Below, piece after piece: positions 25,101 through 35,962 of a DNA stretch of 64,000 bases (within the stretch, counting starts at the first letter, position 1; every line of letters starts with the position of its first letter). A program made the position numbers and the translations under genes. The notes under the pieces are model-generated. The model saw only the letters and a program-made list of their open reading frames with translations. It did no database searches and was not told the DNA's origin. The stretch spans positions 24,323,136 to 24,387,135 of the forward strand of contig OY987226.1 of NCBI GenBank assembly GCA_963920705.1, given 5' to 3'. The stretch comes from Odiellus spinosus (lineage: Eukaryota > Arthropoda > Arachnida > Opiliones > Phalangiidae).

Positions 25101-27298
25101 TTTCATGGTATTGCAACTGTAAAGGAGGGAACTTGACCATCAGAACTTGTGCTCACGTTAGCAGCCTTATTTAGTGCCTGGGCTATAAACGACACGAAGA
25201 TAGAGGTAGCTGGTATCAATATAAATTGCGTGCAGTCTGCGACGATGCCGGTGATTTGGACGATTTACCTAACATTGTTTGAAATATAATGCCACTAAAA
25301 TTGTTATTTTTCGTCGAATTACTAATAATGTGTTTCTTAATAAAAACCACTACAGTATACTTTTTCGGTGTTATTTCTCTTTGTTTTTTCAGAACACAAA
25401 GACTATACGAGTTAGCTGTATAGTCTGTGCCTCGTTCCTTGAATTTGCTTTGCTGCAAAACTTTGTTGTTCGGCAGGTTGAACACTTTTACAGGCATTTT
25501 GGGCTTCCGCACCTCAAATTATGTCAAAATTCTGGGTAATTTAAATCGTTGCTGAGAAAAATCCCATGGCAGTTACAAAACGATATTTTCCCAGAATCTT
25601 TATCTATCGTGTGTCTACTAATATTCAAAATTTCAACTGATTCAGACAGTCTACTCCATTGTCGAATCCAACGATGTGGCCTATCTTTAACATTATCGAG
25701 CTAAACTTCAATTGATTTGTATTCGCACACTATAATGGTTAAATGGATATTTTTGTGGTAGAAAGGTGAGGACACAACCCTAGTTTACTATCACAATAAA
25801 ATTTTACCAGTGGCGAAACAAAAAATTTTAACATTACGTTACCCAAATTCCTATGGGCAGTTTGGGTTGTTCTTTGAATGAAGACGCCAAGCCTTACATA
25901 TAACTGTTATTACGACAAAAAAAAATCAGAAAGAAATATATCAGAATTAATATTACCATATCTAGAAAAATTAAGTTAGTTTATACAGATTTTCATATTC
26001 ATTTTATCAATTATCCACGATAAACCATTTGTTATATATTAAAAGGTTTGTTAAAACAACGCCCTTAGGCCGGTTGATATAGTTAAGCTTATTTTAATAT
26101 TAGTTTTATCTGAAATTAAATTGTTTTTATAATTATTAAAACAACGCCTTCTTTTGCAGTACGTACGAAGCTACAAACCCATCTATCTATTATCATTGCC
26201 TTAGTTAAGATATATTATAGATAAAAGGAATCCAATCTAGTCACCCAGTGTCTTCTTAGCTGCGCTTTAGCCTTATCAACGTTTTATTACGATTGTTCAA
26301 CCTTCTTTTGCAGTCATAAAACCATCTATCTCTTATCATTGCCTTTCTTATTACATATTTTAGATATAGTGTGAATCCAATCTAGTCTGCTAATGCCTTT
26401 TTGGGGAAAACGAATATTCAACATGAAAATATATTTGCCAAGGTCTTAATTTCTCATGGCTTGTTTCTTTCCCCACCTTTTTCTCTATTAACTCTTTTCC
26501 ACGGGACAAAAACTATTCAACATGAAAATATATTTGCCACGGTCTTTATTTCTCACGGGACTATTCCCTCCCCGCCTTTTGCTCTATTAACTCTTTTCCA
26601 TGTGACTAACAGTGGTCGGACGAAGAAGAAAAGAATTTCAGTTATCGACAAGAAAAAAACCGCCTCATATAGGCAATATAACGTTAATTTTCTGATGAAA
26701 TCGTGATTGGGCATAAATCAACAACGCCATTGGGCGTTGTTTTAATACGTTAAATATTGTTTCTAGCATATATTTGAGAAAAATTCACAATTTATTTAAA
26801 ATATAGTGGAGAGAGTAATATTTCCACTTTAGTCCGAATTTTAAATGACCCCCTATCATATTGTTCAAGTTCATTCGGATCAAGATTTCCCCAAAATTAT
26901 TTTTCATTCAATCTTCCAGCCTTTGTCCAATCTACATGTATAAACGGTATAACCAAAAACACACCATCTTTTAAACCGAGAGTTAAATCGATGTGATTGT
27001 TTAAATAATTGCGTTTAAAGATAAATTTTAAAATATTAAAACGGTAAAACTAATCGCCAAATTAGAAGATAATTTTAAATCCGAGCCCTAACTCGATTGG
27101 GTCCCAGAATTTGTATTCTTTCTTTTCGTCTTATTTCGTACAAAATCTCTAAAATCATCTAAAATGTTATTGTTTTAACTTACAACATCGGGACTTCACT
27201 AGAATCTCATTAAGCAGTGATGGATCATATACAAACATTTGCAGCTCGACGAAATTACAGATTAAAATAACGCAGAGAAACGCTATTTTCATCATCAT
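22142..27298 (-). CDS. Candidate secreted-protein gene, unrecognised, exons 27298-27184, 22514-22438, 22366-22262
   Basis: Exon 1 (27298-27184) encodes a signal peptide (MKIAFLCVILICNFVELQ) plus MFVYDPSLLNEILVKSRC, and ends at a consensus donor GTAAGT in phase 1. Exon 2 (22514-22438) follows a TATTATAG acceptor, opens in the matching phase, encodes TKSTHADQVAAANCLYAN and on to YVKK, and ends at GTAGGT. Exon 3 (22366-22262) follows TTTTCTCAG, encodes IIPIMMNQCRSK and on to CQTLDGSQER, and ends at GTAAGA. The frame also stays open past that donor to a stop at 22142. A TATAAT-like box lies upstream near 27355. The family is not recognised; spaced cysteines and the signal peptide suggest a small extracellular protein. 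The 4.7-kb first intron would contain the nested transposons at 23066-25875. Joining exon 1 to exons 2-3 is inference from phase and order. Confidence 0.35.
22515..23065. other. Intronic or intergenic, no gene seen
   Basis: AT-rich. It contains a short inverted pair, AAGGTGGTGCAA near 22865 and TTTTGCACCACCT near 23041. It could belong to the intron of the candidate secreted-protein gene. Confidence 0.4.
23690..25281 (+). pseudogene. SWIM-finger remnant split by hAT-like insertion
   Basis: The coding trace SASATH at the left of the nested insertion continues as QALIRYIPNGIG and WYCNCKGGNLTIRTCAHVSS to its right, ending LDDLPNIV at 25281. It matches the C-terminal part of the transposase at 16488. 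It has an in-frame TAG in the SWIM helix (LI*CLGY near 25172) and no catalytic domain, so it is a dead fragment. Confidence 0.75.
23733..25046. mobile_element. Nested hAT-like non-autonomous element, 8-bp TSD
   Basis: 1314 bp with terminal inverted repeats CAGTGGCGGCGCCA and TGGCGCCGCCACTG, flanked on both sides by a perfect 8-bp duplication CGCATCAG (23725-23732 and 25047-25054). Removing it restores an uninterrupted SWIM coding trace in the host element, which confirms the boundaries. Eight-base duplications and CAGTGGCGG ends are typical of hAT elements. No long frame remains; - strand traces near 24000 could be transposase debris, but I cannot establish that. Confidence 0.88.
25876..26410. 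other. AT-rich, repeat-related, no gene
   Basis: TTAAGCTTATTTTAATATTA near 26090 also occurs near 15610, so part is a dispersed repeat. CCATCTATCT with a following TTATCATTGCC occurs twice (26177 and 26323). No gene seen. Confidence 0.45.
26411..26610. repeat. Two-copy tandem repeat, period 99 bp
   Basis: ATTCAACATGAAAATATATT begins at 26416 and again at 26515; the copies share the CTCTATTAACTCTTTTCCA ending. The period is 33 codons, which explains the 101-residue open frame across it. I do not consider that frame a gene. Confidence 0.85.
26611..27183. other. No gene seen
   Basis: AT-rich. The block near 26630 (AATTTCAGTTATCGACA, then TTTTCTGATGAAAT) resembles 54098-54155, so a short dispersed repeat may be present. 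Downstream of candidate exon 1 this would be intronic on the - strand. Confidence 0.4.
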
Positions 27299-28469
27299 AT
27301 TTATGGACGGAGTTTTACACTTCATTAACTGGAATATTTTAGCTGGGGTATAATTATAACGGATTTTTATATCAAGGTGTTTGATTCTACGGAGAGAACG
27401 TGTTGCCCCCAAATCGAAGCGTCTAATAAAGAAGAGTTGCTTGTAATGGTTCAAAAAAGGAGAAGCGGATTGGTATTTTAAACCAGAGTAGAAAATAAAG
27501 TAGTCCTTGCCACCTGCTCTTTGATACGAGGGTATAATTCGCGAGTCAAAAACAAACAAGTCGGAATTACCTTGAATTCTTATCACGTTCAATGGCATAC
27601 TACACTCCAGATGTTGATCATGTGAAAAGTAAATTTTTCCACTCTTCCAAAGCCTCTTCTACTGTCAGGCAGTAACTTATTATCTATCGGTGAAAAAAGT
27701 AGAAATGAGCTAAGCCTAATTTGAAAATTTGCCTCGAGGCAAAGTAATATATTTTTTTACGAAGTAAACACTTACTGTTTTTTAACGCGCCCGCTGATTC
27801 GACGAGAAGTCACTAGCGAAATTGAAACACACGGTTAAGATCTAAATTTTTCCTGATAGAAAACATTTAGGGGGCCATATTTTTCCATAAGGAATCCGTA
27901 GAAAAAGTACTTCATTTCAGCTAACAGTGTCCCTTGAAGCAAATTCACTTCAGATGTGATGAACTACTGCACATTCGATTAAGCATCCGCTCGTGATGCC
28001 CTATTGATCCCATTACAGAAAGTTAAAGCGGATTAACACAAAATGTTAAAGCTGATTTAGAGAAGAAAGTAGTCCTTTCCCATATCAATTACATTTTGTA
28101 ATTCACTTACAATCTTCATGATTCGATTTTTGAAGATTTGAAAGGGACTAGTTACGATTTGGGGGTGCCAACTTAAATTGAAAGTTATGATGAAAATAAC
28201 TTAATCCATATTTTAAATTTTACACAATTTTGTTAGAAATTATGACCCCTCCTTTAATAATTAGTTATTAAACAGGTTAAATTTGTTGACCAAAAATGCA
28301 TTAAGTCAACCTAAGAAATGGCCCAATTAATCTGGTCAAAGAAGATCTTTTTAAAAAAGGTAGAGGGAAATTTTAAATTAAACTTTTATATAGAGAAAAC
28401 GACTTTGAATTAAACGGTATTGAATGAAAAACGAGACGTTCTTCAATCGATCTATAGTGTTACTTTAAT

Positions 28470-28745
28470 AGCGTTTTCCATTGGGACTGTTCCGAGAGTT
28501 GTTAACGTCAACGCTTGCGCTCCGAGGACGCCAGAATGGTCTCGAAGCAACCTCCCAAAGGAAAACGACATGTGGGCGGTGGCTCATTACGTCTATCTTC
28601 CATTGGAGATCTGAATCTTCCGAAATCATTGCTCCGTCTCTCGAGCTGGAGCAGCTTGGAGTGGTCCGCGTGATAGCGAACGGCCCAATGGAAGACGTTA
28701 GTGCACCTTGGAAGTGCTCCTTTTTCACCAATGGAAGACAAAAAT
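28470..28745. other. GC-richer block of unknown nature (copy A)
   Basis: A patch much richer in GC than its surroundings, repeated in copy B at 54930-55195. TTTTCCATTGGG near 28476 and CCCAATGGAAGA near 28684 form an inverted pair, and CCATTGG occurs again inside. Several overlapping frames are open in both directions, but the two copies differ by frame-changing indels (for example near 28500), so I do not call a gene. Confidence 0.4.
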
Positions 28746-29238
28746 ATATTTAGAGCTTTCATAGTAGCCAAATGAATAATTACAATATTTAAGATTTAAT
28801 CTCGGGCCCAATTCCAAAAATCACGCGAGTAAAAAGTGTTAATATATTTTTTTTTTTTCAAATCTAACAATTTCACGCGCTTAAAAAGCCTAACACATGC
28901 CAGGCCAACTTAGACCAGCTATGAACAGGCCAAATTATTTCGAGTATTCACGTCAAAAGTAAGAACCAAAAAAGGTCGTTGCGAAAGTGAATATATAGGA
29001 AGCCCCTTCCAGTTGTGTAGTGAAATAATTAGAAATTTAAGTATTTGTTGGCTTTGACCGCCGGACAACACTAATGACGCATGACCTTTGTGATACGCAT
29101 CTACACTAGCTAAAATATAAAACTTACTCTAGAAAGTAAAATTCCTTTCTATTCGTATTAATTTCGCATTTTCCGCTTTGACAATAACGCTTTCAAGATT
29201 ATTGTAACTGGTTCAAAACCAAAGGAGAGTTTTTTGTC

Positions 29239-29430
29239 AATGTCAGGGAAAAGTAACAAACAAAAACAGGTAAATCGAAGTTTATTCGCCTGGAGGCAGC
29301 GTTCCAATCGTAGGATAGGAGAATGAGACTGTTTATATTGACTGGAATTTGTGTGAATTATAGAAAAATGCCAAGGTTTGTTAGGTGTGGCCATTCGAGT
29401 TTAAAATTCACTATATAAGGAGAAAAATAC
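29239..29430 (+). promoter_or_regulatory. Promoter of cuticular gene 2
   Basis: The same block order as gene 1: a distal GTAACAAACAAAAACAGG (about 29255), a proximal AAAAATGCCAAGG with GTTAGGTGTGGCCATT (29365-29394), and TATATAAG at 29412-29419, about 83 bp before the start codon. Confidence 0.65.
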
Positions 29431-29501
29431 GATTGTTACAACCACAATACTCATTGATCTCTTAACTCTACCTGTTCGAGAAAGAAAAGGAGATAGCAAA
29501 T

Positions 29502-30318
29502 ATGTACAAGGTAATTGTCCATTTACAAGTACTTTACTCGGCTATTCGATAACCAGCGATTCGTGAGAATAAAACGAGAATTATTGAGATACATATTGAA
29601 TTATTCTGCCTCGTTTGAGTTTATTTTTATTAATCTAATATATATATATATATTTGCCATAGATTATTTTCGTTGCTTTGGCCGTTTTTGGAGCCGCTAG
29701 TGCCGGAGTCGTTGGACCCTACGGCTTAGGCCTTGGTCTAGCCGGAGTCAGCCCATACGGTCTCGCCGGAGTTGGCCCTTACGGTCTAGCCGGAGTTGGT
29801 CCATACGGTATCGCCGGAATTGGGGGCCTCGGCGCCGCTGGATATCTCGGACACGCTGGAGTTTTGGGACACGCCGGTGTTGTTGGACCTCTCGGAGCCA
29901 TCGGAGCTTCCGGAGCCATCGCTTCCAACCCAGGTGGTACCATCGCCGCTGCCGTACCAGGAGCTAACTGGGGTGAGTTCGCTTAGTCAGTGGTCACGTC
30001 CGTTTGATTCTTGTAGTTATAATACTATTTAACGCGCTAACAAATTTAGGCGCTAACCAAGTTGGCCCAAAAACTGCCGCTACCGTAGTCGGAGTTCAAT
30101 CGGTCATTGACGGACCATCGGCCACTCTCTACGCTTCGACCGGAGCCGTTAAGGGTGCCGCTCAAGCCGGAGCCAACCTCGGTTCCATCGGAGCTCAAGT
30201 TGCCCCACAAGCCGCTGGTGGCAACGTTCCCGCTTCCACCGTCGCCGTTCAAAAAGTCCCCATCGGCATCCACGCCGGTCTCGCTCACGCCGGCGCCCTT
30301 GCCCACCCTATCTGGTAG
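29502..30318 (+). CDS. Cuticular protein 2, three exons
   Basis: Exons 29502-29510, 29663-29972 and 30050-30318; 588 coding bases, 195 residues. The signal peptide starts MYKIIFVALAVFG, one residue shorter than in gene 1. Mature sequence: three GVxPYG(L/I)A octads, GLGAAGYLGHAGVL and one further GHAGVV, then the IASNPGG block and the shared exon 3 module. It has one GHAGVL hexad fewer than genes 1 and 4. Introns are GT-AG; intron 2 (77 bp) is nearly identical to those of genes 3 and 4. AATAAA lies at 30471, followed at ~30517 by a long T-run. It is intact by eye. Role as for gene 1: a secreted structural component of the exoskeleton, inferred from composition. Confidence 0.87.
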
Positions 30319-30511
30319 GGCGTCTCCACGCCAAATCATTCTCAATTTTCTTCCGGTGTCTCGGAATCTTTTCATTCCTTTTCTAAGCTTTATCCTTATA
30401 TTCAATTCCGCCATTCCACCTCTCGATTTCACCCAAGGAAGTTTCGGTTTATATTTTGTACATATGAATTAATAAAAATTTACTTTCACTGAAGTGATAA
30501 TGAGTCTTTAA

Positions 30512-30554
<43 letters not shown>

Positions 30555-30789
30555 CTAGGTGAAGCGGTGTAATAATTTCAATACAAACCGAAGTGCTAAC
30601 ACGTAAAATTCGGGGTTTTCTGGGTATTTTAAGTCCGAGGGATATGGAAACCTGGCTAAAATTTTCGAGTTAAACTGTTTTAGGGTAGAAAATATCAAAA
30701 TACTGTAAAAATCGAAAAATTGTTTGGGTCATAATTGAACCCTATTTGTGTCTGTCTATAGTTAATTGAATTGAATAATAATAATGTGT

Positions 30790-32064
30790 AGGGTGGTGGC
30801 GGGTAATTCCGTCCAAAGCTAACTCCGTCCACTTGGGTTTAAAAATGTGTATCTTTAATTTGGGTTGCTCAAATTAAACGAAAACGGACTTACTTTAGAA
30901 ACTGATAAACGCCCCGTCAAAAAAATTCAAGGCCATTAGAAGGTTCAACTTAGATTAAATTAATGCCAATTTAAGGGATTAAATTGGCATTTAATCCAAT
31001 TAAATGGCACCGATATCACTCGAAAACGCAGAACTTTAGCTAAAACTACGCATCTCCAGTCTCATTTGGCGACATATTTAATTATTTACCGAAGATTAGA
31101 AAATACTTCCGACAGAGGCCAATTCCGTCCACTCGAAACAACGTCGAGTTTAAAGTTAATTAACTTCAAAATACCTAAATAAAACGCGAATTTGTGTGCT
31201 TGAAAATCATTCACGATTTACAATTCAATAAATTCTAAGCAGACAGCATTTTTTTCCCACTTTTTTCCGCAGCTTTCAGGACAAAATATTTTTAACGCGA
31301 ATTCAGTATAGAGGGCGGTAGTGTTTCGTAACAATACTTTAAAAAAAGCTTGGAACATAAAAGAGCTACGGGGTACCCCATACTAAAAATTAAAAAAAAG
31401 TAATAAAAAATTTAAAAAAATTCGAATTTTATCGAAGGGGGTACTCCTTATAAAAAAAAATTGAAAAAATTTCGAATTTAATCAAAAAGCTACCACTTCC
31501 CAAATACTGAAGAAAAAAAAATGAGGGGGGTACGTATTGTAGGAAAATTTAAGAAAAAAAAAAAAAATAATAAAAACGATTTTTTCCAAGGGATTACCCT
31601 TGGAAAAATACGAAAAAAAAAAACGAAAGGGTAACTGTTAGATTAAAAAAAAAAACGAAAGGGTAACTGTTAGATTAAAAAAAACGAAAGGGTAACTGTT
31701 AGATTATAAAAAAAAAAAAAAAAAAATGATTTTTGTCCAAAAGGAAAAATTATATTATTTTTGTAAAGGGCACCCATTGGAAAATAATCATTCTTTTTTT
31801 TTTTTTTTTTTAATTGAATATTTAAAGCTGAAATTTGTTAGATTTTGATTTGTAATAAAAAACGCTCAATATGAAAATGAATTTTGGTAGCTTTTAACTT
31901 TTACAATGGTTGTTTTTATCCAGGCAGAGCAGATAGTTGTAAAGTTTGGGTACAGAGAATATTGTACTAATTATTCTGTGTTTATCTACGGGTGGACGGG
32001 TATTACCCGCCACTGGTCAGAATTAGACTCAGGCCGGACGGAATCAGCCTCGTCGTTTGACTTC
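30790..32064. other. Possible non-autonomous element with satellite-like core
   Basis: Absent downstream of gene 1, present after genes 2 and 4. The left end GTGGCGGGTAATTCCGTCC (30796) and, near the right, ATTACCCGCCAC (32002-32013) form an inverted pair; GGACGGAAT recurs at 32036. The core (31366-31800) holds GGGGTACCCC-like palindromes in A- and T-rich sequence, ACGAAAGGGTAACTGTTAGA in three tandem copies (31620-31705), and CCAAGGGATTACCCTTGG. I see no coding capacity. Boundaries are uncertain, and no target duplication is visible. Confidence 0.4.
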
Positions 32065-32070
32065 AAATAT

Positions 32071-32494
32071 CTACCTCAGTTACGGGGGATGAACGTCTTC
32101 TAGACTTCCCGGGACTCTGGGCAACCTCGGCGTATGACTTTCCTATCTGTTCGGCATCTTTCACTTCCTTCTGAATCCTTTTAAACGTTGTACAACTTAC
32201 ATCAGTTGCTTCTGCCGTGCGAACTTGAACCTGTTCAACCGGATGCAAGACACGTTTTTCGTTGCGCTCTCTTTCAAAATAACTGGCCACATTAGATATA
32301 ATTATTCTTGCCTGTCGGTGGATAGTTGAGCATCTACTACATTTCGGCATGGTTAACTAACTATGAGCTGCACACTCCCATTGATTAATACCATGCGCGA
32401 TAAAATTGTCAAACATTTTAAATATTTATTTTAGATAAAATATTCAATTTTAAAAATATTCAATTACCCGTGGTTTCGTTTGTTTTTTAGTTAA
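32071..32494 (-). mobile_element. Sailor-type element, 5' part, head-to-head copy
   Basis: On the - strand, from CTTAACTAAAAAACAAACGA (32494) through an untranslated leader to ATG at 32350, encoding MPKCSRCSTIHRQARIII and an N-terminal helix-turn-helix-like segment to VTEVD (about 92 residues). It is cut off at 32071, exactly where homology to the segmental duplication resumes. It is almost identical to 32550-32737 in the opposite orientation. It supplies the start codon and N-terminus that the right-hand copy lacks. Confidence 0.7.
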
Positions 32495-32524
32495 GCTATT
32501 AATTAAAATGTGAAATTCCTTCCG

Positions 32525-33800
32525 CTTAACTAAAAAAACAAACGAGACCACGTGTCTTGCATCCGGTTGAACAGGTTCAAGTTCGCACGGCAGAAGCAAC
32601 TGCTGTAAGTTGTACAACGGTTAAAAGGATTCAGAAGGAAGTGAAAGATGCCGAACAGATAGGAAAGTCATACGCCGAGGTTGCCCAGAGTCCCGGGAAG
32701 TCTAGAAGACGTTCATCCCCCGTAACTGAGGTAGATAGTTTTCAGCTTGAAGCCATTAGACGTCGATTACATCAATTCTACTTAGACAAAGAGCTCCCAC
32801 TGTAGAGAAATTACTGGAATCCCTTCGACAAGTCGACGATGTGACGCAAGAAGCCATTTTCAGCGGTGGTCGTGAATCATTACGACAAGTACTTAAAAAT
32901 CAACTTGGTTTCGAGTATAAAAAGGTCGATAGTCGCAAGCATCTTATGGAAAGAACTGACGTCGTGGCTCGCCGTCGGCAATTTCTAAAAACGGTAAAAG
33001 ATATTGATTTGAAGGACAATGTTATTTTTATTGACGAGACGTGGGTGAATGAAAACCATACGGTATCACAATGTTGGCAGTCGGACGATATATCTGGTCC
33101 GAAAGTCCCTTCTGGTAAAGGAAAGAGACATATTGTACTTCACGCGGGTTCCTCGAAAGGTTTTGTGAAGAATGGACTCCTGATATTCCCATCTAAATCG
33201 GGCCTTGCAGACTATCATGCCGACATGAATGCCAAATGCTTCAAAGAGTGGTTTATAAAACAACTTCTTCCTAACATTGAAAATGCGACCATCTTCATGG
33301 ACAACGCGTCATATCACTCGGTCATTGTAGACAAAGCACCTACCACAGCAACTCGTAAAGGCGACATGCAGAAATGGCTCGACGACCACCACATTCCCTA
33401 TGACAAAACCTCACTCAAAGCGGAACTCTATGAAATAATTAAACTTCACAAGTCAAGAACCCTGAGATACGAAATTGACGAGATTGCTGAAAGTAGAGGT
33501 CACAAAGTGGTGAGGCTTACACCGTACCATTGCCAGTTTAATCCAATTGAGTTGATATGGGCACAAGTGAAGAACGAAGTTGCCAAGGAGAATTCTGGTT
33601 TCAAACTATCGACGGTCAAAGATACCACAGTAAGGGCCATAGAACGTGTTACACCGGAAAATTGGATCAACGCGATTATGCATGTGGCAAAGGTACTTGA
33701 AGAGTACTGGGAAAAAGATCCCATCATCGAAACCGCGATTGAACCTCTTATTATCAACATGCAAGATGACAGCGAAGACTCCGATGAATATTCGAACTAA
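32525..33800 (+). pseudogene. Sailor-type (DD82E) ITm transposase, 5'-damaged
   Basis: Two frames: 32557-32805 (HPVEQVQVRTAEATAV and on to LDKELP) and 32841-33800, 319 residues. A one-base shift at about 32799 separates them (the +2 frame continues PTVEKLLESLRQV). The catalytic residues are clear: D65 (FIDETW), D154 (FMDNASYH) and E237 (NPIELIW), numbered in the 319-residue frame. There are 82 residues between the second D and E instead of the 34 of Tc1. As I recall, this DD82E spacing defines the Sailor group of the IS630-Tc1-mariner superfamily. The N-terminal ~30 residues and start codon are missing: the terminal motif at 32525-32552 joins directly to the codon for His of HPVEQ. The C-terminus is acidic (DDSEDSDEYSN). 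I found no matching terminal repeat to the right. Confidence 0.78.
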
Positions 33801-34199
33801 TCGGGCAAAGAGTGCTTGAATTCTAAGACAATTGCATTAATTTTTGATTATATTTATGTTTTTTCACTAATGGTGTCTTTCCTTAAATATTCAATGTTTT
33901 TAAATTCAGAGGTTAATCGTAATAAACAAAAAACTAGTACTGGTGTACTTTCTAATGTTGTTTCGTTATGTTATGAATTATACAGAATACTTGATCGCAA
34001 TAAACAAAATATAACAGCATATACACTGCAAAAAGCCGACATTCTATAACACCGAACTTATCCACTCAATCTCGATAGCAGACGATATTGCAGACAGACA
34101 TCGCAAGAGAAAAACAAGTTGATTAATAACTATAGGGTCGATGGTGGCGACCCCATTTCGGACGTTTTTCTCAGGGCTCTTCTTTCGTTGGGGCGACTA
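33801..34199. other. Sailor 3' flank, no gene
   Basis: AT-rich sequence after the transposase stop. At 34126-34196, AACTATAGGGTCGATGG and GGGGCGACTATAG form a loose inverted pair. I see no open frame with support. Confidence 0.4.
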
Positions 34200-34889
34200 T
34201 AGTTCTCCTATGGACTTAGTCATATTTTATTTTGATTTTGGTGTAAATATGCAAATATGATTTCCTTATAATCACAAAATATGTTTCACTGATTATTTAA
34301 ATATTAATTCCAATATTTAAATACCTTTACTAATAAGACTACGAGTAACATCTTGACACTAATTGCATCCAAATCTGTTCATCGAGTTACAAAGATTTGG
34401 TATCTTCCGGCATGGCGCCTATTTTACAATATGTGGCATCTAAAATCAGCCTTGGGAGCCTTTTTTGATTTTTGGAAGGTTACATATAAGTCATGTTCGC
34501 GTCTCTTTCAAATTCCTCAGAAATAGGTTAATTTTTTCCTTTTTGGCCCAAAAAAATGCTTATCTAAATTGGGCTATATGTATTCTGTATCTCAAAAGAT
34601 TTTGTTATATATTAAAATTTAGAACCATTTAATTTAGGAGTCCTTAAACTCTTTAATAATTGATTTTATTCAATATATTTAATAATTTAAATTTGTTTAG
34701 CGCGTCACCTTTATTTGGCATAATCATAATTTTCTGTTGGTCACGTGACTTTTGTCGCATTTGATATTTGATTTCAGAGTGTTGTTGTTTGAATAATGAA
34801 TTTAAATAAAGCTAACGTACGACAGAAGGGCATCGGTCCAAGACTTATCGTATTAGAAAGGTTTTCGAAAATATACCATGTAGTTTTAT

Positions 34890-35193
34890 CAAGAAGGATC
34901 AGACAAGGAGAGGAAAAGTGGGAACTGCGCGGTTCCTACTGCGTCGGCCTAAACTCCCGCTCTGGGAGAACGGGAGACAGACAGGGGTAGAGATGCTTCG
35001 TGGTAAATTGTTGTCGCGTGGGTAAAACGGATCCTTTATCAGACGCGTAGTAGCCGACGACGCCTAGCGACCACGTGACAACAGTTTACCTCGAGAATTT
35101 CCTATCACCCCTTTCCACCCGAGTAGGAGGTTGGTTCTTCTCTCTCTAACTCAACGCAACCCCACTTTTCCTCTCCTTGTCTGATCCTTCTTG
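34890..35193. mobile_element. 304-bp MITE, 7-bp TSD (copy A)
   Basis: The terminal inverted repeat begins CAAGAAGGATCAGACAAGGA and extends ~32 bp; the flanking duplication is GTTTTAT (34883-34889, 35194-35200). The same insertion is at 62223-62526 in copy B, so it predates the segmental duplication. The 64-residue open frame starting at 34796 runs into it and is not a gene. Confidence 0.85.
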
Positions 35194-35200
35194 GTTTTAT

Positions 35201-35962
35201 CTGAAATAACCAAAACCTTTTGAATAATAATTTTAATACTAGTGTTCGGAATCGGATAACCATTATCTTCTGTTATTTATATTTTTTCAGATATTTTATT
35301 TTCGGATTGTTTTGGTCTAAAAAAAAGGCAATTCGCAAATTCAGATAAAAGTTGAATGAATTGGGTTTATCCGAAGATAACGTTAAACAATCGAAAAGAG
35401 AATTCACATTCTTAGAATTCTTGGAAATTAAAAGAATTATATTTCAAATTCACGATTGCAATTCAAAGAGAATAAATAAAACTTTTAGGTTAAAATTTTA
35501 TTTATTATTTTTGGAGAAAACTGATTTTTAAATTTTCGTAATCCGGATATTAGGATAAGTTGCCATTATAGGATAGAAAGAGATACGAGTATTATTATAT
35601 TATTTTATCTTTATGTAAGTTACCGTGATTGATAAATAGTCCATTTTTAACCAAACATATAATATCTGAATTTAATTCCGTAGTTCTATCCATTTAAGAA
35701 AAGTTATACAAATTGCTAGCTCTATTTAACACTAAAATAAATACCCCTTTATTTTTTAATCAATTTGAACCTCAACTAATATCAGCCATTAGTTTCTTCT
35801 TTAGAGTTGTCTATATTTTTAATACACAATATAACATAGGATATGTGAGAAATTAACCATTCCAAATTAATGGTATTAATTCTTGAATAAATATTTATTA
35901 GAAAAACCTTCCTTCTTTCCTGAATCTAGAATAGTTTCAAGATCGGTATCCCAAAGGGATAA
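35201..35962. other. Old dispersed repeat, no gene
   Basis: GGATAACCATTATCTTCTG, TTTATCCGAAGATAACG and CCGGATATTAGGATAAG match diverged sequence at 15770-15863 with 19674-19960, and the near-identical copy B at 62580-63290. It is AT-rich with no coding potential seen. Confidence 0.5.

Larger units (their letters stand above)
23066..25875 (+). mobile_element. Deleted PIF/ISL2EU-like relic, relative of 15864-19673
   Basis: The ends AAAGAACAACCCAAACTGCC and the reverse complement are close to those of the element at 15864. Inverted repeats of about 610 bp run 23066-23671 and 25276-25875. Without the nested hAT-like insertion the element is only about 1.5 kb: two arms plus a short SWIM-finger remnant. 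It is therefore a non-autonomous deletion derivative. The arms are more similar to each other than either is to the 3.8-kb element, so it is a distinct subfamily. Confidence 0.82.
27758..35962. repeat. Segmental duplication, copy A
   Basis: Homologous and near identical to 54197-63308 in two collinear blocks: 27758-32064 with 54197-61011, and 34200-35962 with about 61532-63308. Between the blocks copy A has Sailor-type transposase sequence (32071-33800) while copy B has GGGGTACC-like repeats. Copy A carries cuticular gene 2. It lacks three pieces that copy B has: a 193-bp TTAA MITE, a 2.3-kb Helentron-like insertion, and about 79 bp near 28942 that probably was deleted from A between TTTCGA repeats. 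Confidence 0.9.

Noticed and set aside
28420-28771. Overlapping 64-90 residue frames in the GC-richer block (and 54877-55241)
   Set aside because: The two duplicated copies differ by frame-changing indels and neither frame is preserved.
34796-34990. 64-residue frame repeated identically at 62129-62323
   Set aside because: It runs into a MITE terminal repeat; conservation is explained by the recent segmental duplication.
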